DNA of 64,000 nucleotides from CBDAPE01 sp965198325 (GTDB taxonomy: Bacteria; Pseudomonadota; Alphaproteobacteria; UBA828; JAPUJA01): the NCBI GenBank assembly GCA_965198325.1, contig CBDAPE010000014.1, positions 124,001 through 188,000 of the forward strand. The letters are read 5' to 3'. This document shows positions 26,033 through 35,133 of this stretch, one piece after another. Made by a program: the position numbers and the translations under genes. The notes beneath the pieces were generated by a model. It searched no databases. It was given only the letters and a program-made list of their open reading frames with translations, and was not told the origin of the DNA. Position 1 is the stretch's first letter. Each line of letters begins with the position of its first letter.

Positions 26033-27173
26033 GTCGCTGATCGACGTTCCGCTGATCGACCATCATTGCCACGGCATCGTCCCCCGGGATCAGCCCTGGG
26101 AGGAATTCGAGGACGGCCTCAGCGAGGCCTTTGCGCCCGCACCGGCGGGCACGACCCATTGGGACAAGCCGGTCGGCCTGTCGATCCGGAGCCGGTGCGC
26201 GTCGGTCCTCGATCTCGAGCCGTTCTGCTCGCCCGAAGCTTATATCGAACGCCGGCTCGACCTGGGCGCCGACGAGGTCAACCGGCGATTCATGCAGGCG
26301 AGTGGACTCGAGGCCCTGCTCATCGATTCCGGCAACAAGCCCGAGCGCCTCTTCGATGTCGCCGGCATGGCGGAGATTTCGGCCGCTCCGGCCTACGAGA
26401 TCGTCCGGATGGAGTCGATCGCGGAAGCGGTTGCCACGGCGGGGACGTCGGCGGACGGCTTCGCAGACGCTTTCGAGGCGGCGTTGCGCGCAGCGTCGGT
26501 CGAGGCCGTCGGATTGAAGTCGATTCTCGCCTACCGGGCGACGCTGGCGCTCGAGTTGGCGGCGCCGTCAAAGGCCGAGGTCGCCGCAGCCGCCGGACGC
26601 TGGCTCGGCGAAGTCGAACACAGTGGCGAAGCGCGGCTCACCGATCCCGTGCTCGAGCGGCACCTAGTCTGGACCGGCGTCGAGCTGGCCCGGGAGCGGG
26701 GCTTTCCAATCCAATTCCATATCGGCATCGGTGACCCCGACATCACGCTCAACCGGTGCGATCCCTCGCACCTTACGCCGTTCTTCATCGAGATCGAACC
26801 GCTCGGCGTGAATTTCACCCTGCTCCATTGCTACCCGTTCCACCGCGAGGCCGGCCTGCTTTCGGAGAACTTCCCGCATGTCTACTTCGACGTCGGCTTC
26901 GTGCTCAATTGGGTGGGTCCGAGCTTTGCGCGCATCCTCGGCGAGGCGCTCGAGCTGGTACCCTTCACCAAGCAACTCTACAGCTCCGATGCCTACGCCC
27001 ACGCGGAGCTCTACTATCTCGGCGCGCTGCGCTTCCGCACCGCGCTCAAGCGGCATTTGGACCGCTGGATCCACGAAGACGAGTGCACCGCCGGCGACGC
27101 CGACCGGATCGTCGAGTTCATCAGCCGTCAGAACAGCCGGCGCATTTATCCCCTTCCGGACAACCCCGTTTAA
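26022..27173 (+). CDS. FluG-like amidohydrolase (amidohydrolase 2 family)
   Basis: A 383-residue TIM-barrel amidohydrolase. The metal ligands follow the family pattern: DHHCHG near residue 12, a Lys in VGLKSILAYR, His in IQFHIGIGD, His in LLHCYPFH, and a late Asp in LYSSDAYAHAELYYLG. It resembles the N-terminal domain of fungal FluG, whose C-terminal domain is GS-like; here the partner is the overlapping upstream gene. The ATG at 26022 has a gagagg site inside the GS gene. It probably hydrolyses a gamma-glutamyl amide or a related product of the ligase. Confidence 0.85.
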   Translation: MSTESLIDVPLIDHHCHGIVPRDQPWEEFEDGLSEAFAPAPAGTTHWDKPVGLSIRSRCASVLDLEPFCSPEAYIERRLDLGADEVNRRFMQASGLEALLIDSGNKPERLFDVAGMAEISAAPAYEIVRMESIAEAVATAGTSADGFADAFEAALRAASVEAVGLKSILAYRATLALELAAPSKAEVAAAAGRWLGEVEHSGEARLTDPVLERHLVWTGVELARERGFPIQFHIGIGDPDITLNRCDPSHLTPFFIEIEPLGVNFTLLHCYPFHREAGLLSENFPHVYFDVGFVLNWVGPSFARILGEALELVPFTKQLYSSDAYAHAELYYLGALRFRTALKRHLDRWIHEDECTAGDADRIVEFISRQNSRRIYPLPDNPV

Positions 27174-27195
27174 CTCTCCAAGACGAGACGGTTTC

Positions 27196-27999
27196 ATGCC
27201 AAGCGATGCTCTTCTGGGTCCCGATGACCCGCCGCCGTTCGAATGGCTCAACAAGGATGCCGACTCCCGGGTTCTCCTGACCTGCGACCACGCGAGCCAT
27301 GTGGTCCCTGCGTCGCTGGGCACGCTCGGGCTGTCGACGGCGGATCTGACCAAGCATATCGGCTGGGATATCGGGATCGAGGGGGTGGTTCGCCGGATGG
27401 CGGCGATGATGAACGCGCCGGCGATCATCGCCGGCTACTCCCGTCTCGTGATCGATCTGAACCGGCCGCACGACTCGTCCCGCCAGCCGGGCTCGATTCC
27501 CGAGGTCAGCGATCACATCGAGATTCCGGCGAACAAGGGAATATCGGCCGAGGACGCCGAAAACCGGGCCAAGACCCTGTTCTGGCCCTATCACGATGAA
27601 ATCATTGTCCGGCTCGATACCATGCAGGTGGCCGGCATCGTGCCGGCCTACGTGGCCATGCACAGCTTCACGCCGGTCATGGACGGATTCGAGCGGCCCT
27701 GGCATATCGGGATCTGCTGGGAGCACGACCCGCGAATTCCGAAACCCATTCTGGCCGCGCTTCGGGAGACTGGAGAGCTCAGCGTCGGCGACAATGAGCC
27801 CTACGCCATCGATCTCGACTCCGACTACGGCATTCCGATCCACGCCGCCGGCCGCGGCCTGCCCCACGTTCTGGTCGAGATCCGCCAGAACGAGATCGAC
27901 ACCGAGGCGGGCCAGGATCGCTGGGCCGCGATCATGGTCGAGGCGCTCGACACGGTGTTTGCCGATGCGTCGATCTTCGCGATCGAGCATTACGGTTGA
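27196..27999 (+). CDS. N-formylglutamate amidohydrolase-family protein
   Basis: A 267-residue protein of the FGase (HutG-like) family. It has the early LTCDHASHVVP segment with candidate metal His, DIGIEGVVRRM, SRLVIDLNR, and the late LVEIRQNEID region, all family hallmarks. It follows the amidohydrolase gene by 22 bp. No hut genes are present, so histidine breakdown is not indicated. The position suggests it removes glutamate or an acyl group from an amide intermediate made by the GS-like ligase. The true substrate may differ from N-formylglutamate. Confidence 0.86.
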   Translation: MPSDALLGPDDPPPFEWLNKDADSRVLLTCDHASHVVPASLGTLGLSTADLTKHIGWDIGIEGVVRRMAAMMNAPAIIAGYSRLVIDLNRPHDSSRQPGSIPEVSDHIEIPANKGISAEDAENRAKTLFWPYHDEIIVRLDTMQVAGIVPAYVAMHSFTPVMDGFERPWHIGICWEHDPRIPKPILAALRETGELSVGDNEPYAIDLDSDYGIPIHAAGRGLPHVLVEIRQNEIDTEAGQDRWAAIMVEALDTVFADASIFAIEHYG

Positions 28000-28024
28000 G
28001 CGCCGGACGATCACGTCACGCGGT

Positions 28025-28879
28025 CTAGTCCGGGTGCGGCTTGATGCCGGGCGGCGGATCGTCGAGGAAGATATCGCTCATCAGTTCGTGGCCGGGCGAA
28101 ACCGCGTAGCCCGTGAGATCGCTCACGCCCGCCTCGGCCAACACCTCGTCGTCGATGAAAAAATTCCCCGTACAGGTGCGCGAGTCCCAGCACAGGACGG
28201 CGTGCGCCGCGTCGCCCATGATCGCGGGCGTCCGGCAGACCGTTTCGTCGATATCGCTTTCAAGCAACCGGATCGCCGCCGTCGCGATCACCGTGCGCGG
28301 CCACAGGGCATTGACCGCGATGCCTTCGTCGCGGAATTCCTCGGCCATGCCGAGCACGCACATGCTCATGCCGTATTTCGCCATCGTGTAGGCGGCGTGG
28401 TTCTTGAACCAGCCCGGCCGCATGTTGAGCGGCGAGGCGAGGGTCAGGATGTGGGGATTATCCGCCCTGCGCAGATGCGGAATGCAGGCCTGGGAGCAGG
28501 CATAGGTGCCCCGCACGTTGATCGCGAACATCAGATCGAACCGTTTCATGGGGGTTTCCATCGTGCCGGTCAGGCTGATCGCGCTGGCGTTGTTGACCAG
28601 AATGTCGATCCCGCCGAAATGAGCTGCGGCCTCGGCCACGGCTTCCTGAACCCGCGTTTCGTCCCGCACGTCGACCACGAGAGGCAGCGCCTGGCCGCCC
28701 GCGTTGCGGATCTCTTCGGCCGCGCTGTGGATCGTGCCCGGAAGCTTGGGGTGGGGTTCGTCGGTCTTTGCCGCGATCGCCACGTTGGCGCCGTCTCGGG
28801 CCGCGCGCAGCCCGATCGCAAGGCCGATGCCCCGGCTCGCGCCGGTAATGAACAGGGTCTTTCCCGCCAGTGTCGCCAT
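28025..28879 (-). CDS. Short-chain dehydrogenase (HSDL2-like)
   Basis: A 284-residue SDR of the type seen in the N-terminal half of hydroxysteroid-dehydrogenase-like protein 2, without the SCP2 lipid-binding domain. It has TGASRGIG, VNNASAIS, a Ser in LTLASPLN, and the Tyr-Lys pair in YTMAKYG. The ATG at 28879 follows a ggagg site. It is convergent with the FGase-like gene. It may act on lipid or steroid-like alcohols, but the substrate is not evident. Confidence 0.84.
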   Translation of the reverse strand: MATLAGKTLFITGASRGIGLAIGLRAARDGANVAIAAKTDEPHPKLPGTIHSAAEEIRNAGGQALPLVVDVRDETRVQEAVAEAAAHFGGIDILVNNASAISLTGTMETPMKRFDLMFAINVRGTYACSQACIPHLRRADNPHILTLASPLNMRPGWFKNHAAYTMAKYGMSMCVLGMAEEFRDEGIAVNALWPRTVIATAAIRLLESDIDETVCRTPAIMGDAAHAVLCWDSRTCTGNFFIDDEVLAEAGVSDLTGYAVSPGHELMSDIFLDDPPPGIKPHPD

Positions 28880-28990
28880 GAACGTCCTCCGCTCGGTCGC
28901 GTCATCTTTGGAGGGATCGCGCCGGCAATCAACGCCTAATCGGTAAATTTCCGCTGGCGCCGGGAGGCGAATTTTGCTTTCTACCTGACT

Positions 28991-30076
28991 GTGCCCCATC
29001 ACCTGTTCCTCGCCATCAGCTCCCACGGCTACGGCCACGCGGGCCAGCTCGCGCCGGTCGTCGCCGGCATCACCGAGAATGTGCCTGCGGTCCATGTCAC
29101 GGTGGCGAGCGACCTTCCCTCGGCCCTCCTGGGTGACCTGTTCGGCCCCGCGATCACGATCGTTCCGCCGTTCGAAGAGGTGACGATGGTGATGGGCTCG
29201 GCGATCGACGTGCTGGCCCACGAGAGCGCAGAGGCCTATGCCGCGTCCCACGAGCATTGGGACCTGCGGGTGAACCGCGCCGCGCACCGGCTGGCCGAGC
29301 TCGCGCCCGATCTTCTGGTTGCCGACGTGCCCTATCTGCCGCTCGCCGCAGCCGCGCGGCTCGGACAGCAGGCGATCGCGCTGTCGTCGCTGAATTGGGC
29401 CGATATCTACAGGGCCTATTGCGGCGAACGGCCCGAGGCGCCGCGCATTCTGGACCAGATGCTGTCGGCTTATGGCGCTGCGCAGGCCTTCCTCACGCCC
29501 GAGCCGTGCCTGCCGATGGCCGATCTCGATACGACGGTGGTCGGCCCGGTCGCGCGGCTGGGTGGGAACCGGCGCGCCGCGTTGGATGAGGCGCTGGGCT
29601 GTCCAGCCGGCGAGCGACTCGTTCTCGTTACCCTCGGCGGCATGGATTTTCCGCTCGATTTTGCGGCCTGGCCGTCGACCCCAGGCTGGCGCTGGATCGT
29701 GCCGCCGGGTAGTGCGCCGGGTCGGCGCGATATTTGCGCAATCGATTCGTTGAAGGCGCAGGGGTTCTCGTTCATGGACATCCTTCGCTCGGTCGACGCC
29801 TTCGTGACCAAGCCGGGTTATGGCGGCTTCGTCGAGGCCGGCTGCAACGGCGTGCCCGTGCTTTATGTGCGCCGGGGCGACTGGCCCGAGGAGCCCGGCT
29901 TGACCGCGTGACTGAGCCGAGCCGTACCCGCCCGGGAGATCGAGCGCGATGCCCTGACGGGGGGCGAGTTGATCGGGCCGCTCGATGCGCTGCTCGGTCT
30001 GCCACGCCGTCCGCCGCCGGCGCCGGGCGGCGTCGAGCCGGCCCGCGCCGAAATCGCGGCCCGGCTCGCGGACTAG
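28991..30076 (+). pseudogene. MurG/UGT-type glycosyltransferase with in-frame TGA
   Basis: The reading frame from GTG 28991 to TAG 30076 would encode 361 residues but is cut by TGA at 29909-29911 (codon 307). After it the same frame continues with sensible sequence (LSRAVPAREIERDALTGGEL). The protein starts with HLFLAISSHGYGHAGQLAPV, typical of GT-B glycosyltransferases, and has the acceptor/donor loop TKPGYGGFVEAGCNGVPVLY. The change is most simply TGG or CGA to TGA. The truncated 306-residue form lacks the C-terminal helix that closes the two GT-B domains. The GTG start lacks a clear ribosome site, so the start is uncertain. Confidence 0.7.
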
Positions 30077-30123
30077 CGGCGAATCGGCTTGCGCAGGGTC
30101 CGGCGAGCCGGAACAATGCCGTC

Positions 30124-30555
30124 ATGACAAGCTCGCTCGACCGCTTTGAGCTGGCCGCGCCCGCCGATCGGGTGTGGCGCTTTTTCGCGTCCTATAACGA
30201 GCTGCCCAGGATAACGGGCGTCTATGTCAGGAGCGTCATCGAAGCCGGCGGGCGACGGCGGCGGCTGACCGACGCGGGCGGCGGCGAACTGGTCGAAGAC
30301 GTGCTTCATTTCGACGAGGCCCGCCGTACCTTCCGCTACCGCATCGCCGAACTCGTCGGCACCGAGATGCCCTATGTCACGGGCAGCTATGTGGACACGA
30401 TCCGCATTCTCGACGACCAGCCGGGGACGAGTTGCATCTGCGAATTCGAGGCCGAGTACGAGGCGAAACCCGGCCTGGAAGAGCAGGCCCGCCGTGAGAC
30501 GCCCGACTTCTACGAGACCTGCCTCGCCGGCATCCGGCGCGAGCTGGGCCTTTGA
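30124..30555 (+). CDS. SRPBCC (START/polyketide cyclase-like) protein 1
   Basis: A 143-residue helix-grip protein. It starts with a strand and APADRVWRFFASYNELP, the usual alpha-1 of this family, and ends with a long C-terminal helix (QARRETPDFYETCLAGIRRE). Such proteins bind hydrophobic ligands in a central cavity, but no catalytic residues are defined. It is the first of three tandem paralogues. Function unknown. Confidence 0.8.
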   Translation: MTSSLDRFELAAPADRVWRFFASYNELPRITGVYVRSVIEAGGRRRRLTDAGGGELVEDVLHFDEARRTFRYRIAELVGTEMPYVTGSYVDTIRILDDQPGTSCICEFEAEYEAKPGLEEQARRETPDFYETCLAGIRRELGL

Positions 30556-30645
30556 ACAGAATCCGCCAATTTCTTGCGCCGCCGGCCCTTAGCCTGTAGT
30601 TGTTCGGGCGTCGAGACTTCAGTCGCGTCACCGGGGAGAGCGCCG

Positions 30646-31062
30646 GTGGTCAAAGCCACCGAAACCTGGACCCTATCCGTGCCGGCCGAAAAAGCCTGGG
30701 CCTTGATGGGTGATTTTGGCGCCTTGCACAAGGTCTCGCCCGCCGTGGTGGCGAGCGATTTGGAAGAAGACGGCATGATCCGCCGGCTTACGTTTGCCGA
30801 TGGCTCCCAGTTCATCGAGCGGCTTGTCGCGCGTGACGAGGCGGCGCGACTTTTCGGATACGAGATCACCGGCGCGGTGGGCGTGGACCTGCCGTTTTCC
30901 CGTTACGTCGGGACCTACCGGGTGATCGACGACGTGCCAGGCGAGAGCTGCATCTTCGAGCTGGTCTGTGAATACGAGGCCGAAGGGTTCACCGAAGCCG
31001 ATGCGCTCGACGACATGCACGGTTTCTACGACGCCTGCATGGAGGCTGTGCAGAAGGCGTAG
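30646..31062 (+). CDS. SRPBCC protein 2
   Basis: A 138-residue paralogue of its neighbours, with VPAEKAWALMGDFGALHKV and a C-terminal helix DDMHGFYDACMEAVQKA. The start is taken as the GTG at 30646, seven bases after ggggagag; a longer in-frame reading upstream has no ribosome site. The pattern YxGTYRVIDDVPGESCIFE matches the corresponding strand of copy 1 (YVDTIRILDDQPGTSCICE). Confidence 0.78.
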   Translation: MVKATETWTLSVPAEKAWALMGDFGALHKVSPAVVASDLEEDGMIRRLTFADGSQFIERLVARDEAARLFGYEITGAVGVDLPFSRYVGTYRVIDDVPGESCIFELVCEYEAEGFTEADALDDMHGFYDACMEAVQKA

Positions 31063-31205
31063 GCACGCCCCGCGCAGACAGGTCCGCCTCGGCCACTCTC
31101 CGTCTTGCGTCCCCCACGCGATCCCGGCACACTCCGAGCGGAGCCGCCTCCTACCTTCAGCATCGATACTGGGCGGCGGGGAGCCACGACAGGGAGAACG
31201 AAGCC

Positions 31206-31637
31206 ATGGCGAGCCTAGCGCTATCGCAAAAACTGAACGCTTCGGCCGATGACGTTTGGGCGCTGGTCGGCGGGTTTGGCGGTGTTGCGGAGTTCCACGC
31301 GGCGACGTCGGGTTGCGATCTGGAGGAGGGCGGCTCGGTCCGCCGTCTCCATATTGCTGACAGCCCCGGCCAACTCGTCGAGCGGTTGCTCCATTTCGAC
31401 GATGCCGCGCGCACTTACAGCTACACCATCATCGACGTCGTCGACTTCGCGGTTCCGTTCACGAACTACCACTCGACGATCCAAGTCGTCCCGGATGCCG
31501 ATGGCGGCTGCACGGTCACGTGGGAGGGCTCCGGCGAGCCTGTCGGCGATCACACCGACGAGGATTGCCAGAACTTCTGGCGCTTCATTTACGAAACCGG
31601 CTTCAAGGGTCTGGTCGAGAAGTTCGGCGCGGCCTAG
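31206..31637 (+). CDS. SRPBCC protein 3
   Basis: A 143-residue third tandem SRPBCC protein, with SADDVWALVGGFGGVAEFH, a LVERLLHFDDAARTY strand pair and a C-terminal helix. A cagggaga ribosome site precedes the ATG. The preceding 143-bp gap probably contains its own promoter. All three copies share an LxE(D/R)xxxxDEA-type centre, so they arose by duplication. Confidence 0.8.
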   Translation: MASLALSQKLNASADDVWALVGGFGGVAEFHAATSGCDLEEGGSVRRLHIADSPGQLVERLLHFDDAARTYSYTIIDVVDFAVPFTNYHSTIQVVPDADGGCTVTWEGSGEPVGDHTDEDCQNFWRFIYETGFKGLVEKFGAA

Positions 31638-31652
31638 CGGCTCATCGCCGTC

Positions 31653-32390
31653 TCAGTAGTCCACCGCCACGAGATAGAGGCCGGCCGGGGGGGCGGTCGG
31701 CCCCGCTTTGGTGCGGTCGCGGGCTTCGAGCGCGGCTGCCAGATCGTCCCTCGACCATTTACCCTCGCCGACCAGTGCGAGGCAGCCCGCCATGATCCGC
31801 ACCTGGTTGTGCAGGAATGCGCGCGCTCGCGCGGTAATCTGGATTTCCTCGCCGTCGCGATCGACCGCGAGCGTCTCGAGGGTGCGCAAGGCAGAGGCGG
31901 CCTGGCAGTCGGCGGAGCGGAAGCTGGAGAAATCGTGATCGCCTTCGAGCAGGGCGCCGGCGTCGGCCATGGCGGCTGCGTCGAGCGGACGGGCGACCGC
32001 CCAGGCCCGGTCCGCATCGAGCGTCAAGGGGCTGCGCCGGTTGACGATGCGATAGCGATAGGTCCGCATCAGAGCGTCGCGCCGGGCGTCGAAATCGGGG
32101 GTGGCGGGTTCGGCCACGAGCACCGCGATAGGATGGGGCCGCAGATGGGCGTTCACCGCGTCGCGCAGCGTGTCGGGCTCCGCTTCTGTTGCGAGATCGA
32201 GATGGGCGCATTGCCCGAGCGCGTGGACCCCGGCATCGGTCCGCCCCGCACCATGCACCCGGACTGTCTTACCGCAGAATGCCTCGATAGCGGCCTCCAG
32301 CGCCTCCTGCACCGAAAGGCCGTTGGTCTGGCGCTGCCAGCCGACGAAGCCGGTGCCGTCATATTCGAGCGTGAGCTTGTAGCGGGTCAC
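31653..32390 (-). CDS. truA: tRNA pseudouridine synthase A
   Basis: A 245-residue TruA, which makes pseudouridine at positions 38-40 of tRNA anticodon arms. The catalytic Asp lies in GRTDAGVHALGQ, and the N-terminal LEYDGTGFVGWQ and later RTYRYRI motifs are typical. It starts with GTG at 32390, overlapping the fmt TGA (GTGA). It is the last gene of the def-fmt-truA operon, a common arrangement in alphaproteobacteria. Confidence 0.95.
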   Translation of the reverse strand: MTRYKLTLEYDGTGFVGWQRQTNGLSVQEALEAAIEAFCGKTVRVHGAGRTDAGVHALGQCAHLDLATEAEPDTLRDAVNAHLRPHPIAVLVAEPATPDFDARRDALMRTYRYRIVNRRSPLTLDADRAWAVARPLDAAAMADAGALLEGDHDFSSFRSADCQAASALRTLETLAVDRDGEEIQITARARAFLHNQVRIMAGCLALVGEGKWSRDDLAAALEARDRTKAGPTAPPAGLYLVAVDY

Positions 32391-33331
32391 GACCCGCCCA
32401 ATCGGCTGCCGGCGGCTATCGGGTAGCCGCGCAAAAAGGCGATCGCGTCCGCCGGTTTCTTTCCCGCCCGCTGCAGCCGGAGCAGCCGGATCGTGTCCCG
32501 CCCGTCAGGCCCGCAGGCGACGCCGAGCGCGTCATCCAACACCGTGCCCGGCTCGGCCGAAGACTTCCCGCCGGCCGGTTCCGCGGCAAGCAGCTTGATC
32601 CGTGTGCCACCGTGGTCGAACCAGGCGCCGGGCGAGGAGCCCAGCGCGCGGACCTGTCGCTCGATCGCGACCGCCGGCCGGCGCCAGTCGATGTGGCCTT
32701 CCGCCTTCCCGATCTTGGGCGCGAGCGTCGCGCCCTCGTCGGGCTGGGGCATCGGTTCGAGCGTGCCGGCCGCGAGCCCGTCGAGCGCCCGGAGCAGGAG
32801 CGGTCCCGCGAGCGCCGCCAGCCCGTCGTGCAGGGATTGGGCGGTCGCATCGGGGCCGATCGACAGGCTTTGGGCCAGCAGCGTCGGGCCGGTATCGAGC
32901 CCGGCATCGAGTTGCATGATGGTGACCCCGGTCTCGGCGTCGCCGGCGAGCAGTGCGCGCTGGATCGGGGCGGCGCCCCGCCAGCGGGGTAGCAGCGAGG
33001 CGTGCGCGTTGAGGCAGCCCAGCCGGGGCGCTTCAAGGATGCCGGCGGGAAGGATCAAGCCGTAGGCGACCACGATCGCGGCATCCGCGCCGAGGCCCGC
33101 AAATCTCGCCTGCTCGTTCGCGTCGTCGAGACTTGCGGGCGTGCGCACGGCGAGACCCGCGTCTTCGGCGGCCTGCTGTACGGGCGAGGGTTTGACCGCC
33201 TGGCCCCGGTCGGCGGGCCGGGCCGGCTGGCAATAGACGGCGGCAATCTCGTGTCCGGCGGCCCGCAGCGCGTCCAGCGCCGGCACCGCGAACGCCGGCG
33301 TTCCCATGAACGCCAGGCGCAGCCGCTCCAT
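32387..33331 (-). CDS. fmt: Methionyl-tRNA formyltransferase
   Basis: A 314-residue enzyme that formylates initiator Met-tRNA using 10-formyl-THF. It begins with LRLAFMGTPAFAVPALDAL and has the catalytic region LNAHASLLPRWRGAAPIQRA (Asn, His) and the Asp in the TGVTIMQLDAGLDTGP strand. The C-terminal tRNA-binding barrel follows. It lies directly after def and overlaps truA by four bases. Confidence 0.95.
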   Translation of the reverse strand: MERLRLAFMGTPAFAVPALDALRAAGHEIAAVYCQPARPADRGQAVKPSPVQQAAEDAGLAVRTPASLDDANEQARFAGLGADAAIVVAYGLILPAGILEAPRLGCLNAHASLLPRWRGAAPIQRALLAGDAETGVTIMQLDAGLDTGPTLLAQSLSIGPDATAQSLHDGLAALAGPLLLRALDGLAAGTLEPMPQPDEGATLAPKIGKAEGHIDWRRPAVAIERQVRALGSSPGAWFDHGGTRIKLLAAEPAGGKSSAEPGTVLDDALGVACGPDGRDTIRLLRLQRAGKKPADAIAFLRGYPIAAGSRLGGS

Positions 33332-33333
33332 GC

Positions 33334-33861
33334 TCAGACGGGGGCCGTCGCGCGCGCCCGCTGCTGCTTGACGAGCTTGCGGATGATCATGCCGCGCTTG
33401 ATGCGCGAAAGGTGATCGACGAAAAGAACGCCCTCGAGATGATCGATTTCATGCTGAATGCAGGTCGCGGTCATCCGGTCGGCCTCCATTTCCCTAAGCT
33501 TGCCGGTCTCGTCCACATAGCGCACCCGGACCCCGACCGGCCGGACGACCTCGGCAAGCTGCTTGGGCAGGGACAGGCAACCCTCCTCGGTGGTCGTTTC
33601 CTCGTCCGAATACCAGAGGATCTCCGGGTTGACGAGACGAAGCGGGATCGGCTCCTCGTCCTCGCTCTCGATCACGTTGGTTACAATCACCCGCTTCGGG
33701 ATGCCGGCCTGGATGGCGGCGAGCCCGATGCCGTCGGCGGCGATCATGGTCTCGAACATGTCGTCCATCAGCGCGCGCAACTCGTCGTCGACCGACTCGA
33801 CGGGAGAGGAGATCGTTTTGAGCACCGGATCGGGCGCGATGACGAGCGGCAGGTGGGCCAT
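33334..33861 (-). CDS. def: Peptide deformylase
   Basis: A 175-residue metallo-deformylase that removes the formyl group from nascent proteins. The three family motifs are intact: GIGLAAIQAG, EEGCLSLP (metal Cys) and QHEIDHLEG (metal His pair and catalytic Glu). I prefer the ATG at 33861 (MAHLPLVI) because it matches usual Def N-termini; an in-frame start eight codons earlier is possible. It is the first gene of the def-fmt-truA operon. Confidence 0.95.
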   Translation of the reverse strand: MAHLPLVIAPDPVLKTISSPVESVDDELRALMDDMFETMIAADGIGLAAIQAGIPKRVIVTNVIESEDEEPIPLRLVNPEILWYSDEETTTEEGCLSLPKQLAEVVRPVGVRVRYVDETGKLREMEADRMTATCIQHEIDHLEGVLFVDHLSRIKRGMIIRKLVKQQRARATAPV

Positions 33862-33993
33862 GTTACCTCGGCGGGAAAGCGCCAAAACTGCGTTGGACTG
33901 TAGGTATTACGCGGCCTTGGGCGCGTCAAGTCCGCCCCCGGTCCAGGCGTCCCAGCCACCGCGCTTTGACAGGGGCGGGGGCATGCGTGTCAT

Positions 33994-35133
33994 ATGCGGG
34001 GAATGGACAGCCTGCTCATCGTTGCCATCGTGATCGCCGCCATGCTGGGCGCTGGCGCCCTCTGGCTGATTGCTGCCGGGCGGCGGACCCAAGTGCGGTC
34101 CGATCGCTTGGCTGACGAGCTCACCCGCATGGCCGACGCGATGGACGGCCGGCTCCGCCAGATGGCCGAAAGCCAGACCGCTCAGCAGCAGACCGTGGCC
34201 GAGCGGCTGCACGCCCAGGAGCGCTTCCTCGACCGTGCCCTCGAGACCCGCTTTACGGCGATCACCAAGCGGGTGGGCGACGGCCTGGAAAAATCCCAGA
34301 CCACGACCCTGGAGACCATGGGCAAGCTCGAGGCCCGTCTGGCGGTCATCGATCAGGCCCAAAAGCACTTGCACGAGCTGGGCGCCCAGATGGTGGGTCT
34401 GCAGGATATTCTGTCCAACAAGCAGGCGCGCGGCGCGTTCGGCGAGCTCAAGCTCGAAGACCTGGTCAAGGACGCCCTGCCGCCCTCGGCCTACGACTTC
34501 CAGAAGACGCTGTCGACGGGCAAGCGGGTCGATTGCCTGCTGAATCTGCCGAATCCGCCAGGGCCGATCGGCGTCGACGCCAAGTTTCCACTGGAGAGCT
34601 ACCAGGCGCTTCGCGCGGCGGAGGATGACCCGTCGAGGACGGTCGCGGCACGCGCCTTCCGCGCGGCGCTCAACACCCACATCAAGGATATCGAGACCAA
34701 GTATATCATTGCCGGTGAGACCGCGCCGTCTGCGCTCATGTTCCTGCCCAGCGAAGCCGTCTATGCGGAGCTTCACGCGAACTTCCCCGATATCGTCGAG
34801 ACTTCGCACCGGGCCAGGGTCTGGATCACCTCGCCGACCACCCTGATGGCCACCCTGCTGACGGTCCGCGCCATCCTCAAGGACACCCGGATGCACGAAC
34901 AGGCGGCGCTGATCCAGAAAGAGGTGCTCACCCTGCTTGAAGACGTCGAGCGCCTGTCCAAGCGGGTTACGAACCTGCGCGGTCATTTCGATCAGGCCGG
35001 CCGGGACATCGGCGAAATCGAGACCTCGGCGGACAAGGTGCTCAAGCGGGGACGCCGGATCGAAGCGGTCGAGATCGAAGACGGCGAGACGGGCGAGCCC
35101 GCCAAGCCCCGTCTGGTCAGCGGCGGCGACTAG
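33994..35133 (+). CDS. rmuC: DNA recombination protein RmuC
   Basis: A 379-residue RmuC-family protein. One N-terminal membrane helix (LLIVAIVIAAMLGAGALWLI) is followed by a long coiled coil up to about residue 130, then the nuclease-like RmuC domain with GAFGELKLEDLV, VDAKFPLESY and ETAPSALMFLPSEAVYAEL. The family limits DNA rearrangements in E. coli. An internal ATG at 34003 is an alternative start. Its stop codon shares the palindrome CTAG with the convergent LysR gene. Confidence 0.9.
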   Translation: MRGMDSLLIVAIVIAAMLGAGALWLIAAGRRTQVRSDRLADELTRMADAMDGRLRQMAESQTAQQQTVAERLHAQERFLDRALETRFTAITKRVGDGLEKSQTTTLETMGKLEARLAVIDQAQKHLHELGAQMVGLQDILSNKQARGAFGELKLEDLVKDALPPSAYDFQKTLSTGKRVDCLLNLPNPPGPIGVDAKFPLESYQALRAAEDDPSRTVAARAFRAALNTHIKDIETKYIIAGETAPSALMFLPSEAVYAELHANFPDIVETSHRARVWITSPTTLMATLLTVRAILKDTRMHEQAALIQKEVLTLLEDVERLSKRVTNLRGHFDQAGRDIGEIETSADKVLKRGRRIEAVEIEDGETGEPAKPRLVSGGD

